Both the position numbers and the translations under genes were made by a program. Of a DNA stretch of 64,000 bases, positions 50,691 to 60,384 are shown in pieces. Under the pieces are notes generated by a model. That model saw only the letters and a program-made list of their open reading frames with translations, did not search any database and was not told the DNA's origin. The stretch lies in assembly GCA_036501625.1 (NCBI GenBank), contig DASXZY010000038.1, positions 85,057-149,056 of the forward strand, read 5' to 3'. How positions within the stretch are numbered: the first letter of the stretch is position 1; the number at the start of each line of letters is the position of its first letter. This DNA is from Palsa-1400 sp036501625. GTDB lineage: Bacteria > Verrucomicrobiota > Verrucomicrobiia > Limisphaerales > Palsa-1400.

Positions 50691-52262
50691 ATGCAACCGG
50701 CAAATCCACAGGCGGACCTGCCCAGATTGGAAAGGTCGCCGCGCGACATTGAGCGCTGGAAAAAAGCCCAGCAACAATTGATGGCGGGCCGCGCCGCCGC
50801 CGCGCTGCCGGCCTATCGCGAATTGACGCAGCGCTTCCCGGGCATCCTCAATCTTTGGTTTGAATTGGGCACAGCCGCCGCGGGCGATTTGGATTTCGCC
50901 CAGGCCGGCCAGGCCTTCGAATGCGCGGAGTCGCTGGCCTCCAGCAACCCGAATGTTCTGGTCATGATCGGGCAGCAATACCATCGCCTCCGGCAACCCG
51001 CCCGCGCGCGCGCCTGTTATCAGCGGGCCATCGAGGCGGACCCTTCCTCCATCCACGCGCGCCTAAGCTGGGCCGCCTGGTTGGAACGCGAGCGCCGGCT
51101 CACCGAAGCATCGGAGCAAGTCGATGCCTGCCTAACCCGCCAGCCGAAAGACCCGTCCGCCCTCTATTATCGCGCCTTTCTGACCCATCGCGCTGGCCGC
51201 CCCGCCGAAGCCGAAAAGCTGCTGCGCGATTTAACCGGCGGCACGTTGGCTGATCCTAACGTCCGCGCCTCCTGCTTTCATCTTCTTGGCCTGGTGCTCG
51301 ACGAATTGGGCCAATACGCCGAGGCGATGGAATGGCTGCTCAAAGCCAAGGCCCTCATCCGCCAGTCGGGCAACGTGGCCGCGATGGAAAAGACTTGCGA
51401 CCAAGCCGCCCGCCATCGGCGCTCACTCCTGGCCGCGTTGACGCCCGAAATGATCCGCCGCTGGCGCGTTGACGCGAAGCCCGGTTCCGGGCAATTGGCG
51501 CTCCTGGGCGGGCATCCGCGCAGCGGGACGACTCTGCTGGAGCAAATCCTGGCCGCGCATCCCAGCGTGCGCGCCTTCGACGAATCGGAAGCGTTCGTCG
51601 GGGAGGTTGGCGACAAACTCGCGCCGCTTTCCGCGACCGTGCCGCTGAGCGCGGGCGCATTGAACGCGCTGCCCGCCGCGCTCCTGGATGAAATGCGCCG
51701 CCGCTATTTCAAGAGCCTGTTCCGCGAAGGCGCCAATGAGCCGCCCGCCGCCGTTCTGCTTGACAAAAATCCAGGCTCGACTTCCTCGGTGCATTTGTGG
51801 CTGCGCGTTTTCCCAGAGTCCAAAATTCTGATCGCGCTCCGGGACCCGCGCGATGTCGTCCTAAGTTGTTTCTTCCAAAACCTCGCGCTGACCCCCGTCA
51901 ATGCGAACTTCCTGAGCCTCGACCGCGCCGTCAAACATTACGAGGGCGTGATGGACACATGGCTGCGCCTGCGCGAGCTTGGCGGTTTCGCATGGCTGGA
52001 GACGCGCTACGAAGACGTGGCCCGCGCCCTTGAGACGGAGGGCCGGCGGATCACGGAATTCCTCGGCTTGACTTGGCACGCCGGCCAGGCCGCCAGCCAC
52101 GAAGCGGCGCGCGGCAAGCTCGTTTACTCTCCGACTTACGGCGAGGTGGCCCAGCCTGTGCATGATCGGGCGGTCGGCCGCTGGCGAAACTACGCGGCCG
52201 CCCTGGATCCGTGGCTGCCACGCCTCAATGCTTTCGCGAAAACGTTCGGCTACGCGGACTGA
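50691..52262 (+). CDS. TPR-repeat sulfotransferase
   Basis: A 523-aa protein. Residues 20-250 hold several TPR-like helix pairs (IERWKKAQQQLMAGRAAAAL; NPNVLVMIGQQYHRLRQPAR; YAEAMEWLLKAKALIRQ). The carboxy half is a sulfotransferase: GHPRSGTTLLEQIL is the 5'-phosphosulfate loop and ILIALRDPRDVVLSCFF the 3'-phosphate motif, so PAPS is the donor. The arrangement is common in Planctomycetes and Verrucomicrobiota. Acceptor unknown. The ATG at 50691 replaces a TTG at 50667. It is convergent with the giant protein gene, 1 nt apart. Confidence 0.92.
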   Translation: MQPANPQADLPRLERSPRDIERWKKAQQQLMAGRAAAALPAYRELTQRFPGILNLWFELGTAAAGDLDFAQAGQAFECAESLASSNPNVLVMIGQQYHRLRQPARARACYQRAIEADPSSIHARLSWAAWLERERRLTEASEQVDACLTRQPKDPSALYYRAFLTHRAGRPAEAEKLLRDLTGGTLADPNVRASCFHLLGLVLDELGQYAEAMEWLLKAKALIRQSGNVAAMEKTCDQAARHRRSLLAALTPEMIRRWRVDAKPGSGQLALLGGHPRSGTTLLEQILAAHPSVRAFDESEAFVGEVGDKLAPLSATVPLSAGALNALPAALLDEMRRRYFKSLFREGANEPPAAVLLDKNPGSTSSVHLWLRVFPESKILIALRDPRDVVLSCFFQNLALTPVNANFLSLDRAVKHYEGVMDTWLRLRELGGFAWLETRYEDVARALETEGRRITEFLGLTWHAGQAASHEAARGKLVYSPTYGEVAQPVHDRAVGRWRNYAAALDPWLPRLNAFAKTFGYAD

Positions 52263-52263
52263 C

Positions 52264-55200
52264 TCACGGCACGATGACGCGATAGAAGCGGGATGGGAAA
52301 TTGCTGGCGCCGGAGTCCGAAAAGCTGAACGGCACGGCGCTCGGCGCGTTGGTGCTGAGCGAGGTCCAGTTCATCAGATCCGAACTCCCTTGCAGAATAT
52401 AGGTCTGGCCCGCCGGCGCCCAGAACTGCATCTGGAAACCGCCTCCCGCGAATCCCGGCGCGAACAAGTTATCCAGCGGCGGCACAATGGTGAACAGGCC
52501 CGACACCGCCACGCTGTTGACATAGCCCGGCTCAAAGGCGTTGGCCGTGACAGGCCCGCTGGAACTCAAGCCGAACGGCCCGCGGTATTTTATCGAATTG
52601 GTCGTCGGGAGCGTGCCGTCCAAAGTATAATAGAGGACGGCATTGGCATCGGGCGGTTGCAGTGTCAACGTGAGGGAATTGGTGAACAGCCCGCCAGCAG
52701 GCGCCAGGACGGGCGGCGCCAGGGCAGGGGTTCCGCCCAGGGAATTGATCCAGGCGGCCATCACTTGGACAGCGTTTGTGTCAATCAAGTTTCGAGCCAG
52801 CGGCGGCATTTTGATGGTCGGATCGAGCGTGTTCATCCGGTCGTAAAGAATGGAGCGCCAGATGTCCGATGGCACGACGACGGCGGCGTTGTCGTAGCCG
52901 AGATTGCCCACCACCGGGCCATTGATGATGTTTTGGCTGGCCAGCGGCGTGTCGTAGCGCGCGTCGAAGGATCTGCCAGCGCCGTTGGGCTGATGGCATT
53001 GCGCGCAATTGGCGTCAAGGTAGGAACGGGCGCGCTGCGTCAGGGACGCGCTGGTGTTCGCAACACTGGAAAGCTGCTCAAATCCGGCGATTTGGGACTC
53101 GTTGAAAGCGGGAGAAAACAGGCCCGCGTAATTAAGCGCGCGCAGTTGATTGTCAGTTGTGCCATTCGAGTAAACCAGAGTTCCGTTAAGCTGCCGAGTA
53201 TTGACACCGAGCACGTAATTGGCCGGAGCGGTATGGCAGGTCAAACAGTCGGCAGGGCTGGGATAATACCAATTCTGGACGTACGAACTGCCCGTGCCCG
53301 CATTAGTAATAAGAATGGCCTCGCTTAGGCTGTTGCTGAGGAGAACAGCGTCGCTGTTATCAGGCAGCCATTTATAAGTGACGCCATAGACGGCCCCATT
53401 GGTGTCGCGCACGATCAGGCGGGTTTCCAGCCGGCGGATGGCGCTGGGATCGCTTTGATTCGTGAGCAGTTCAAACGTTTTAACGAAAATGGTGCCGGAC
53501 GGGAAACTCCACGAGCCAGTTGGCGCGAATCCGATTTGCTGGCTGGGGATGTCTGGGCCGCCGTTAAAGGGCACGGACAGGTAGCGGATTTTGAGGGCGT
53601 TATCGGACCAAAGCGGTGTGTTCGGAGCGTAGGGAATGAGGCCGCCAACAGGAACCATCGCGGGCGTATTGGCAAACACTCCCGTCGCTGAAAGCAATGT
53701 CGGAATCGGGCCGCTGGTGTAGGCTGGCGGCATATTATAAAAGGCGGCCGACGGTGCGCGGCTGGAAAGCCCGTAAGGCAAACCGCTCCCGGCAGTGACA
53801 TTGATCGCGACCGGCGCGGACGTGGCCGCCAGCCCGCTGCCGTCGGTGGCGGTTGCTGTCAAAATATAACTCCCGGCCGCGAAACCCGTTGCTGTCAAGT
53901 CATAGGGCGCATTGCTAACCGAGCCAGCCAGAACGCCGTTCGTGAAAAAGCTCACGCAGCTCACCGGATTGTAAGGGGCGGCCGCGGATGCATCGAGAGA
54001 GATGGACGCCGCAGCCGTGAAAGTCGATCCGCCTGCCGGATTCGTCAGGACGATCGTTGGCGGTGGATTGGTGTAGGGATAAAGCTGGCTCCGCGGAATG
54101 ACGGCTTGCGGCGTGGAGGGACTGGACCAGGCGAGTTGCGCTTCGGCCCCGCCATCATTCTGGTAATAAAAATCCATCTCCACATTATAGAGTTGCTGAG
54201 CCACCAATGGGATGGAGGCCTGGTAAGTGGTGGGCGGCTGGTTGATCCAGCCGTTGATGATTTCCTGTCCGTTAATCCATAAGCGAACGCCATCGTCGGC
54301 CGTGGCGTAGAACGTGTAATTCTCGCTGAATTGCGGCTGCACCGAACCCATCCATCGCACCGTGTAACCGGATTGGCCCACGCCTCCGCCCGGCCCGCCC
54401 GTGTTCCAAACGAAGTTGACCGCGGCATCCGTCCGCACCAGCGAAGGCGTTCCCGCAAACGGATTGGCCGATGTGTGATTCGCGTAATAACTGCCGGTCA
54501 ATCCCGTGCCCTGGCCAAGCGAAGCGGAATTGACGAACGAGGCCTGGGCCACTCCGCTGGGCGTCGCTCCCGATTCGATGGCCACCGCCTGGACTCCGGC
54601 GGAAACGGCCAAAACAAACGGCCCCGTGTAAAACAAAGAATTGGTCGTGGGCGCCGTCCCATCCAGCGTGTAATAAATAGAAGCGCCTGGGCTGGAATCG
54701 GCCAGCGTGATCGCAACCAAATTTGTATAAAGCCCGCCGGCCGGCGAAATGGAAGGCGTGGCCAAAAAGACGCTGTTGCCGTAAACAGACAGGGCATATT
54801 CCGCGCCCACGTAAACCTTGCCGTTGACGACCGCCGGCGTATTCATTTTGACAGCGGCGCCGGGGTTGTCGCGCGCCAGGTTCATGCTGCTGTTGTAAAG
54901 CTCCTGCGCGAGGTTGGTCGCGTTATAAGCGTGCAAAACCGCCGGGCCGCTGCTCGTGTAGGCGTCCGCCTGAATGATCCACGCGATCCCATTATTGGTT
55001 CCATTGGCCGAGACGGCCGGCGTCGCTCCGGGAAAACCAAAAGCGGTGCTTGATTGCGTAACCGGCGTGCCGGTGATGACGGCGTTGGAAACATAGAAGG
55101 CCTTCATGATATCGCCGCTGCCCTGGTAATAAATCAGGTGATTGAAGTAAGCGGGCGAACTCCACGTGCCGCCGACGGCTCCGGGAACCTCCTGCACGAT

Positions 55201-58200
55201 CTGGTTGTCGTTGTTCGGATTGAAATGGCCCATGTTGTCGCGATCCACCAGATGGAGTTTTCCCTCTTTCCCGCACCCGACGAGCAGGTGCGGATGGGCG
55301 GCGCTGCCCACCGAGTCGGGCAGCATCATCGCGCCGCCGGAGCCGAGGTCCTCATCACCCGCTTGCAGGCTGGCCTGTTCGGCGGGCGTGAAATAGTCGG
55401 CCACCGCCAGCGTGTTGGTGGTGGAGAGCTTGACAAAGCTATCGCCGTAATCGCCGCCGTTGGTGTTCTGGCTGAAGCTGCCGTTGGCCACCTCGAAATA
55501 CAGGTTGCTGTTCGCGTCGGCGCATAATCCGTTGCCGCCCATCCAGAGAGCGCCTTCGCCGGCGTTGCCCTGAAAGGCGGCGACGGTGGCATTGGGGGTG
55601 GTGTTGAAAATATAATTGGCAGGCCTTTGAAGAGTCGTTGCGTTGAAACCAAAAACCCAGCCGTGATAGGGGTCGGTGTCGGCGTAACTGCCGTAAGCCA
55701 CATACAACATGTTGCCGACCAGCGTCAGGGCAGGGCGCTGCAAATGCTGAATCGGGTCAAAGGGCACCGTCGTTCCATTGCCGCCCACGCCCGTGCCAGG
55801 AACCGACCCGGAGACAATGACCGGACTGAACGGCATTTCCGCGCCATTGGTAATATTCAGCGCGTGGATGCGGTGGTTGTAATTCGTCGCGCTCGCGGTC
55901 GTGTCCCGCGTGAGGACGTCCACATAAAGCGTTCCGGCGGCGAGGTTGATCACAGGCGTGCCGGTAATGCCGACCTCCGGCACAAGATCGGTATAATTGC
56001 CGCCGTGGTAGCGCGTGCCAAATTCCTGCGACGAACTCAGGGCTGACGGCCCGAAATTGGTGTGCCACAGCAGTCCGCCGTTGGTGCCCGTGTTGCTGTC
56101 GGCGTCGAACGCGTAAAGGCTGTTATGCTCAGTCGCGGCATAGACAACGTTGCGCGTGCCTTGCCCCGGCACGGCCACGCCCGAAACATAGAGCGGCGTG
56201 GCATAGGCGTATCCATCGAGCGGATAGCGGAACAACAGCCCAAAGTTGGTCACATTGACATTGGCCAGCGTGAGCAGGAATTCATTCGTGTTGGCGCCTT
56301 GGCGGGTATTGTCGTTGTGGTAGGTCAACAAATTCAGCGCCGTTCCGACGGGCAGCGGCAGCACCGTCAACACTGCCGGAGTGCTCAGGTTCGTTCCGAG
56401 AGCATTGGACACTAGCAGCGTGTAGGTTCCAGACTCGGCAACTTGCAAATTCGGCAACGTCAGCGAAGCCGCGGTTTGGCCGGGCAGGTTGGTTCCGTCG
56501 TGCGCCCACTGGAAGGTCATCGGCGGCGAACCGCCGGCGGCGGCGGAGAATGAGGCGAGGCCGTTCACGTAATTGGTGAGGCTGGCCGGGGCGGGCTCCT
56601 GTGTGAAGATCGGCCCCGAAGCGGGATTGACCACCAGCGTGAGCGCGGGGCTGATGTTGGAGCCGGAACTGTTGGTGACAATCACATCGTAAGCGCCGGA
56701 GTCGGGCGCCTGCGCATCTGTCAATATGAGAGAAGCGCCGGTGGCGCCCGGCAGACTAACGCCGTTGGATTGCCATTGGTAACTAAACGGCGGCTCGCCC
56801 AGCGCCAATGAGTTGAGTGTCACCGTCGTGCCGGCGAACACGTTGTTGGAAGGTGACGCGACTGGCGCGAACACTCGCGGCGCGCCCCCGGCTCCGCTGA
56901 AATACAAGTTGAATACCTGCTGGGGCGTGAGGGCGGTGTTGAAAATGGCGACCTCGTCCATCTGGCCGTTGAATGTGCGGCCGCCGTTTCCATTATCCGC
57001 GCTGTCCCCGCCAATCAACGTGACGTCGTTGAAAGCCTCAGCGGTATGCGGGATGGCGTTGGTCGCGGTCGAAACGCCGTTATTGTTGCAAAGATACACC
57101 ACGGCGCCGCCTGGCGAAACCACCAGGGCCACGAACGACCATTGGGATTGCGGCGGAACGATGCCAGACATCCAGCTCCAGGTATCCTGGTTGTTGCCAT
57201 TCCACGTGTAACCAAGCTGCCCGTTAGAGGTGAATCCCAAACCGGACGCATCGCCGTTGGGGCGGCAAAAAACGAGGCCGCAGTAATCGGCCGGTGTGCC
57301 GATGGGATAAATCCAGGCAGTGATCGTCACGGTATTGGCGTTGAGGTTGAGCGCCGGCAGTGTGACGAAAGAATTGGCAGCGCCATTGGTGAACTCCGCC
57401 GCCGTATTGCCGTTCTCAAAACCGGGGAAACCCAGCGCCGGGGCCGGCCCTGGAATGCCATCGGCCGCCGCGGCGCCGTAAGTCCCATTGAAATTGCCCG
57501 CCGCATCCGCCGCTTGCAAACTGCCGCTCGCGGGGCTGGCGGTTTCGTTAAGCCGCCAATAGCCAATCGGGCTGGCGGCGTTAATTGCGCCCGGGTAAGG
57601 CGCGCTGGCCAGCATGGTGAGCTGGGCCGCGCTGCTCGCAACCGGGCCGCCTTGCGAATTTTTCGCGAGCGCCCGGTAGCTGCCTGCATTTGTCAACTGC
57701 AAATTGGACAGCGTGATCGACGCATTGGTGGCGTTCGGAATATTGTTGCTGTTGACCTGCCACTGATAGGTGATCGGCAGCGTGCCGTTAAAGGACGCCG
57801 AAAATGTTTGCGCGCCGCCGACATAATCCACAGCCGAGCTGGGCGAAATATCCGAGGCCAGCACCGGCGGGCTGGGAGCCGCCACGCTGAGAACCGCCAC
57901 GGAACTGGTGGCCGCCCCGTAGGAATTGGAGACCACGACATCATAGCGGTAATTGCGCCCCGGAAATCCAGTGGTGTTGACCGCCAGCGTGGAGTTGGTG
58001 GCGTGAAGAATATTGGTGCGATTGCCGCCCGCGCCGCCGTCCGTGCGCCATTGGTAGAACAGAGTGGGCAGGCCGCTCGCTGTCTCTGTCAGCATAACAA
58101 CCGTGCCCGCATAAATGACAGCGTTGGTTGGCGACACGGATGGCACGGAAGGCGCCGGCGCGCTTGGCGGCGCGGAAATAGCCAAATCGAACGCGGCGTC

Positions 58201-58830
58201 GAATTGATGGCTGCCTCCAAAAGTGATCGCTCCGCCCGCTGGCGAAATCAGCCCGATTTCTCCGCCCGCGCAAGGCGAGCCACCCGCCACTCCGATGGCA
58301 TCCCAGCCTCCGCCGCCGGCAGCCTTGCCGAACGAGTAAGCATAGGTTGTGTTGGGGGAGAGCGCGACTGAGAGTCCGCTCCATCGCACCCAATCGCCTT
58401 CGATGTAGGTGGTTGGGTTGGCAGACACGTAGCTCACCATCAGCGCCGCGATGCCGCCGGAGACAGTATAAAAATGAAGGACGTAATTGATCGGGTTGCC
58501 CGGCGAACCGCCCCCGAAATCGAGACCCGCGCTTTTGAGATAAAGGTTGGTCAGCGTGCAGGTCGAGGCCGTGTTCCCAGTGGTGAATGTCTGGCCCGGC
58601 TCTCCCGCGTTGTGATCCGACTGGTTGTCAGTGTAATAATTCAAGCCATCCGGAAATTTCTGGTCGCCGGACACGCTCAATTGGGAAATATCCGCCGTTC
58701 CAGGAACCGGGGCTGCGGCGCCGAAGTCGGACATGGTGGCCGGCGTTTGCGCGTGCGCGAGGCCGGAGAACCCCAATAATACGGCGGCGGCGATGAATCG
58801 TTGGATTGTGTTTGCGCGAACGGGCTTCAT
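52264..58830 (-). CDS. Giant secreted protein: Ig, LamG, propeller, PA14 and dihaem cytochrome
   Basis: A 2188-aa exported protein with signal peptide 1-27 (FIAAAVLLGFSGLAHA). In order: a beta-rich amino-terminal domain (30-220), two Ig-like modules (220-405), a LamG-like domain (410-650), two Ig-like modules (650-830), a PQQ-like propeller module (833-1330), a chitobiase-type Ig (1350-1420), PA14 (1430-1560), a bacterial Ig (1560-1660) and a cytochrome segment. The cytochrome has two c-type haem motifs, CLTCH (1862-1866) and CAQCH (1942-1946), and a KMPPLAR methionine at 2008 that may be an axial ligand. A second chitobiase-type module and a SSDLMNWTS...FYRVIVP tail follow. Haem attachment requires export to the periplasm or beyond. 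It could be an extracellular oxidase for a polymer or sugar, but no substrate site is seen. Confidence 0.9.
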   Translation of the reverse strand: MKPVRANTIQRFIAAAVLLGFSGLAHAQTPATMSDFGAAAPVPGTADISQLSVSGDQKFPDGLNYYTDNQSDHNAGEPGQTFTTGNTASTCTLTNLYLKSAGLDFGGGSPGNPINYVLHFYTVSGGIAALMVSYVSANPTTYIEGDWVRWSGLSVALSPNTTYAYSFGKAAGGGGWDAIGVAGGSPCAGGEIGLISPAGGAITFGGSHQFDAAFDLAISAPPSAPAPSVPSVSPTNAVIYAGTVVMLTETASGLPTLFYQWRTDGGAGGNRTNILHATNSTLAVNTTGFPGRNYRYDVVVSNSYGAATSSVAVLSVAAPSPPVLASDISPSSAVDYVGGAQTFSASFNGTLPITYQWQVNSNNIPNATNASITLSNLQLTNAGSYRALAKNSQGGPVASSAAQLTMLASAPYPGAINAASPIGYWRLNETASPASGSLQAADAAGNFNGTYGAAAADGIPGPAPALGFPGFENGNTAAEFTNGAANSFVTLPALNLNANTVTITAWIYPIGTPADYCGLVFCRPNGDASGLGFTSNGQLGYTWNGNNQDTWSWMSGIVPPQSQWSFVALVVSPGGAVVYLCNNNGVSTATNAIPHTAEAFNDVTLIGGDSADNGNGGRTFNGQMDEVAIFNTALTPQQVFNLYFSGAGGAPRVFAPVASPSNNVFAGTTVTLNSLALGEPPFSYQWQSNGVSLPGATGASLILTDAQAPDSGAYDVIVTNSSGSNISPALTLVVNPASGPIFTQEPAPASLTNYVNGLASFSAAAGGSPPMTFQWAHDGTNLPGQTAASLTLPNLQVAESGTYTLLVSNALGTNLSTPAVLTVLPLPVGTALNLLTYHNDNTRQGANTNEFLLTLANVNVTNFGLLFRYPLDGYAYATPLYVSGVAVPGQGTRNVVYAATEHNSLYAFDADSNTGTNGGLLWHTNFGPSALSSSQEFGTRYHGGNYTDLVPEVGITGTPVINLAAGTLYVDVLTRDTTASATNYNHRIHALNITNGAEMPFSPVIVSGSVPGTGVGGNGTTVPFDPIQHLQRPALTLVGNMLYVAYGSYADTDPYHGWVFGFNATTLQRPANYIFNTTPNATVAAFQGNAGEGALWMGGNGLCADANSNLYFEVANGSFSQNTNGGDYGDSFVKLSTTNTLAVADYFTPAEQASLQAGDEDLGSGGAMMLPDSVGSAAHPHLLVGCGKEGKLHLVDRDNMGHFNPNNDNQIVQEVPGAVGGTWSSPAYFNHLIYYQGSGDIMKAFYVSNAVITGTPVTQSSTAFGFPGATPAVSANGTNNGIAWIIQADAYTSSGPAVLHAYNATNLAQELYNSSMNLARDNPGAAVKMNTPAVVNGKVYVGAEYALSVYGNSVFLATPSISPAGGLYTNLVAITLADSSPGASIYYTLDGTAPTTNSLFYTGPFVLAVSAGVQAVAIESGATPSGVAQASFVNSASLGQGTGLTGSYYANHTSANPFAGTPSLVRTDAAVNFVWNTGGPGGGVGQSGYTVRWMGSVQPQFSENYTFYATADDGVRLWINGQEIINGWINQPPTTYQASIPLVAQQLYNVEMDFYYQNDGGAEAQLAWSSPSTPQAVIPRSQLYPYTNPPPTIVLTNPAGGSTFTAAASISLDASAAAPYNPVSCVSFFTNGVLAGSVSNAPYDLTATGFAAGSYILTATATDGSGLAATSAPVAINVTAGSGLPYGLSSRAPSAAFYNMPPAYTSGPIPTLLSATGVFANTPAMVPVGGLIPYAPNTPLWSDNALKIRYLSVPFNGGPDIPSQQIGFAPTGSWSFPSGTIFVKTFELLTNQSDPSAIRRLETRLIVRDTNGAVYGVTYKWLPDNSDAVLLSNSLSEAILITNAGTGSSYVQNWYYPSPADCLTCHTAPANYVLGVNTRQLNGTLVYSNGTTDNQLRALNYAGLFSPAFNESQIAGFEQLSSVANTSASLTQRARSYLDANCAQCHQPNGAGRSFDARYDTPLASQNIINGPVVGNLGYDNAAVVVPSDIWRSILYDRMNTLDPTIKMPPLARNLIDTNAVQVMAAWINSLGGTPALAPPVLAPAGGLFTNSLTLTLQPPDANAVLYYTLDGTLPTTNSIKYRGPFGLSSSGPVTANAFEPGYVNSVAVSGLFTIVPPLDNLFAPGFAGGGFQMQFWAPAGQTYILQGSSDLMNWTSLSTNAPSAVPFSFSDSGASNFPSRFYRVIVP

Positions 58831-58845
58831 ACAAGCCTTCCTTTC

Positions 58846-60384
58846 TCAAGTTAATTGCACGTAGGCGGAGAGGCCGTGCGCGCCTCCTTCGCGGCCGAAG
58901 CCGCTCTCTTTGTAGCCGCCGAAAGGGCTGGCCGGGTCGAACTTGTTGTAGCTGTTGGCCCACACGACACCCGCGCGCAGCTTCCCGACCATTTTGAAGA
59001 TCTTGCTCCCTTTGTCCGTCCACACTCCGGCACTCAGGCCGTAGGGGGTGTTGTTGGCCCGTTCCAGCGCCTCTTCCGGCGTGCGGAAGGTCATCACGCT
59101 CAACACCGGCCCAAAGATTTCCTCGCGCGCGACGCGGTGCGACATGGTGACGCTTGTCAGAAAGGTCGGCGGAAACCAATAGCCTTTCGACGGCAGCGCG
59201 CACGACGATTGCTCGACCTCCGCTCCTTCCTCCTGGCCGCAGCGGACGAGTTCGCGAATTTTCTCCAGTTGCGCGCAGGAATTGATCGCGCCGACGTCGG
59301 TGTTCTTGTCCAGCGGATCACCGACGCGCAGAGTCTGGATGCGGTTGCGCAATTTATGTATGACGGTGTCGTAGATGCCCTCCTGCACCAAAAGCCGCGA
59401 ACCGGCGCAGCAGACGTGGCCCTGGTTGAAATAAATCCCGCTCACGACTCCTTCGATGGCCTGATCAATGGGCGCGTCCTCCAGGATGATGTTGGCTGCC
59501 TTGCCGCCCAATTCCAGCGTCAGCTTTTTGCCGGTGCCGGCGCAGGCGCGGGCGATGATCTTGCCGACTTCGGTCGAGCCGGTGAAGGCTACCTTGTTGA
59601 CATCCGGGTGGGTGTAGAGAGCCGTGCCGGTGGCGGCATCGCCGGTGACAACGTTGAGCACGCCATCGGGCAGGCCGGCTTCCTGGAAAATCTGGGCCAG
59701 GCGCAAGGCGGTGATGCTGGTGGACTTGGAAGGTTTGAGCACGACCGTGTTGCCGCAGGCCAGCGCGGGCGCGATCTTCCAGGCGGCCATCAACAGCGGA
59801 AAATTCCACGGGATGATTTGCCCTGCCACGCCGAGCGGGCGCGGCTTGCGGCCGGGAAAGGCGTATTCCAATTTGTCGGCCCAGCCTGCGTGATAGAAGA
59901 AATGCGCGGCGGCCATGGGCACGTCGAAATCGCGGCTCTCTTTGATGGGCTTGCCGCCGTCCATGCTTTCCAGCACGGCCAATTCGCGCGCCTTTTCCTG
60001 CAAGATGCGCGCGACCCTGTAAAGATATTTTCCCCTCTCCCGTCCGGGCGCGCGGCTCCAAACGTTTTCAAAGGCCCGGCGCGCGGCTGCCACAGCCCGG
60101 TCCACGTCTTGTCCGTCCCCGCGGGCGATCTCGCACAATTTGGCCTCGGTGGCGGGATTGATGGAATCGAAGTACTGGCCGGAGCGCGGCGCGGTGAATT
60201 TGCCGTCAATAAACAATTCATGGCGCGGGTCAATTTTGACGGGGACGGTTTCCGGCGCGGGCGCGTAATCCCAACGGCGGCCGAATTCGAGCCGGCGCTT
60301 TTTGACGGGCGTGACCGGGCGGGCCAAAAGGGCGGGCTTGAGGGCCAGGCCATTCTTTTTCTTGACGGTTATGGCAGTTTTCAT
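58846..60384 (-). CDS. Aldehyde dehydrogenase (full length)
   Basis: A 512-aa NAD(P)-dependent enzyme with a 45-residue basic extension at its amino end. The fold motifs are complete: GQIIPWNFPLLMAAWKIAPA, FTGSTEVGK, ELGGKAANII with general base Glu291, and the nucleophile Cys325 in FNQGHVCCAGSR. The best match is to acetaldehyde/glycolaldehyde-type ALDHs. It is the third gene of an operon with deoC upstream (4-nt overlap) and a half-length ALDH first. Since DeoC produces acetaldehyde, acetate production is the likely role. Confidence 0.92.
   Translation of the reverse strand: MKTAITVKKKNGLALKPALLARPVTPVKKRRLEFGRRWDYAPAPETVPVKIDPRHELFIDGKFTAPRSGQYFDSINPATEAKLCEIARGDGQDVDRAVAAARRAFENVWSRAPGRERGKYLYRVARILQEKARELAVLESMDGGKPIKESRDFDVPMAAAHFFYHAGWADKLEYAFPGRKPRPLGVAGQIIPWNFPLLMAAWKIAPALACGNTVVLKPSKSTSITALRLAQIFQEAGLPDGVLNVVTGDAATGTALYTHPDVNKVAFTGSTEVGKIIARACAGTGKKLTLELGGKAANIILEDAPIDQAIEGVVSGIYFNQGHVCCAGSRLLVQEGIYDTVIHKLRNRIQTLRVGDPLDKNTDVGAINSCAQLEKIRELVRCGQEEGAEVEQSSCALPSKGYWFPPTFLTSVTMSHRVAREEIFGPVLSVMTFRTPEEALERANNTPYGLSAGVWTDKGSKIFKMVGKLRAGVVWANSYNKFDPASPFGGYKESGFGREGGAHGLSAYVQLT

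Noticed and set aside
57046..58371. Plus-strand ORF of 441 codons opposite the giant secreted protein
   Set aside because: Composition is strongly Arg/Gly-rich, typical of antisense reading of a GC-rich beta protein.
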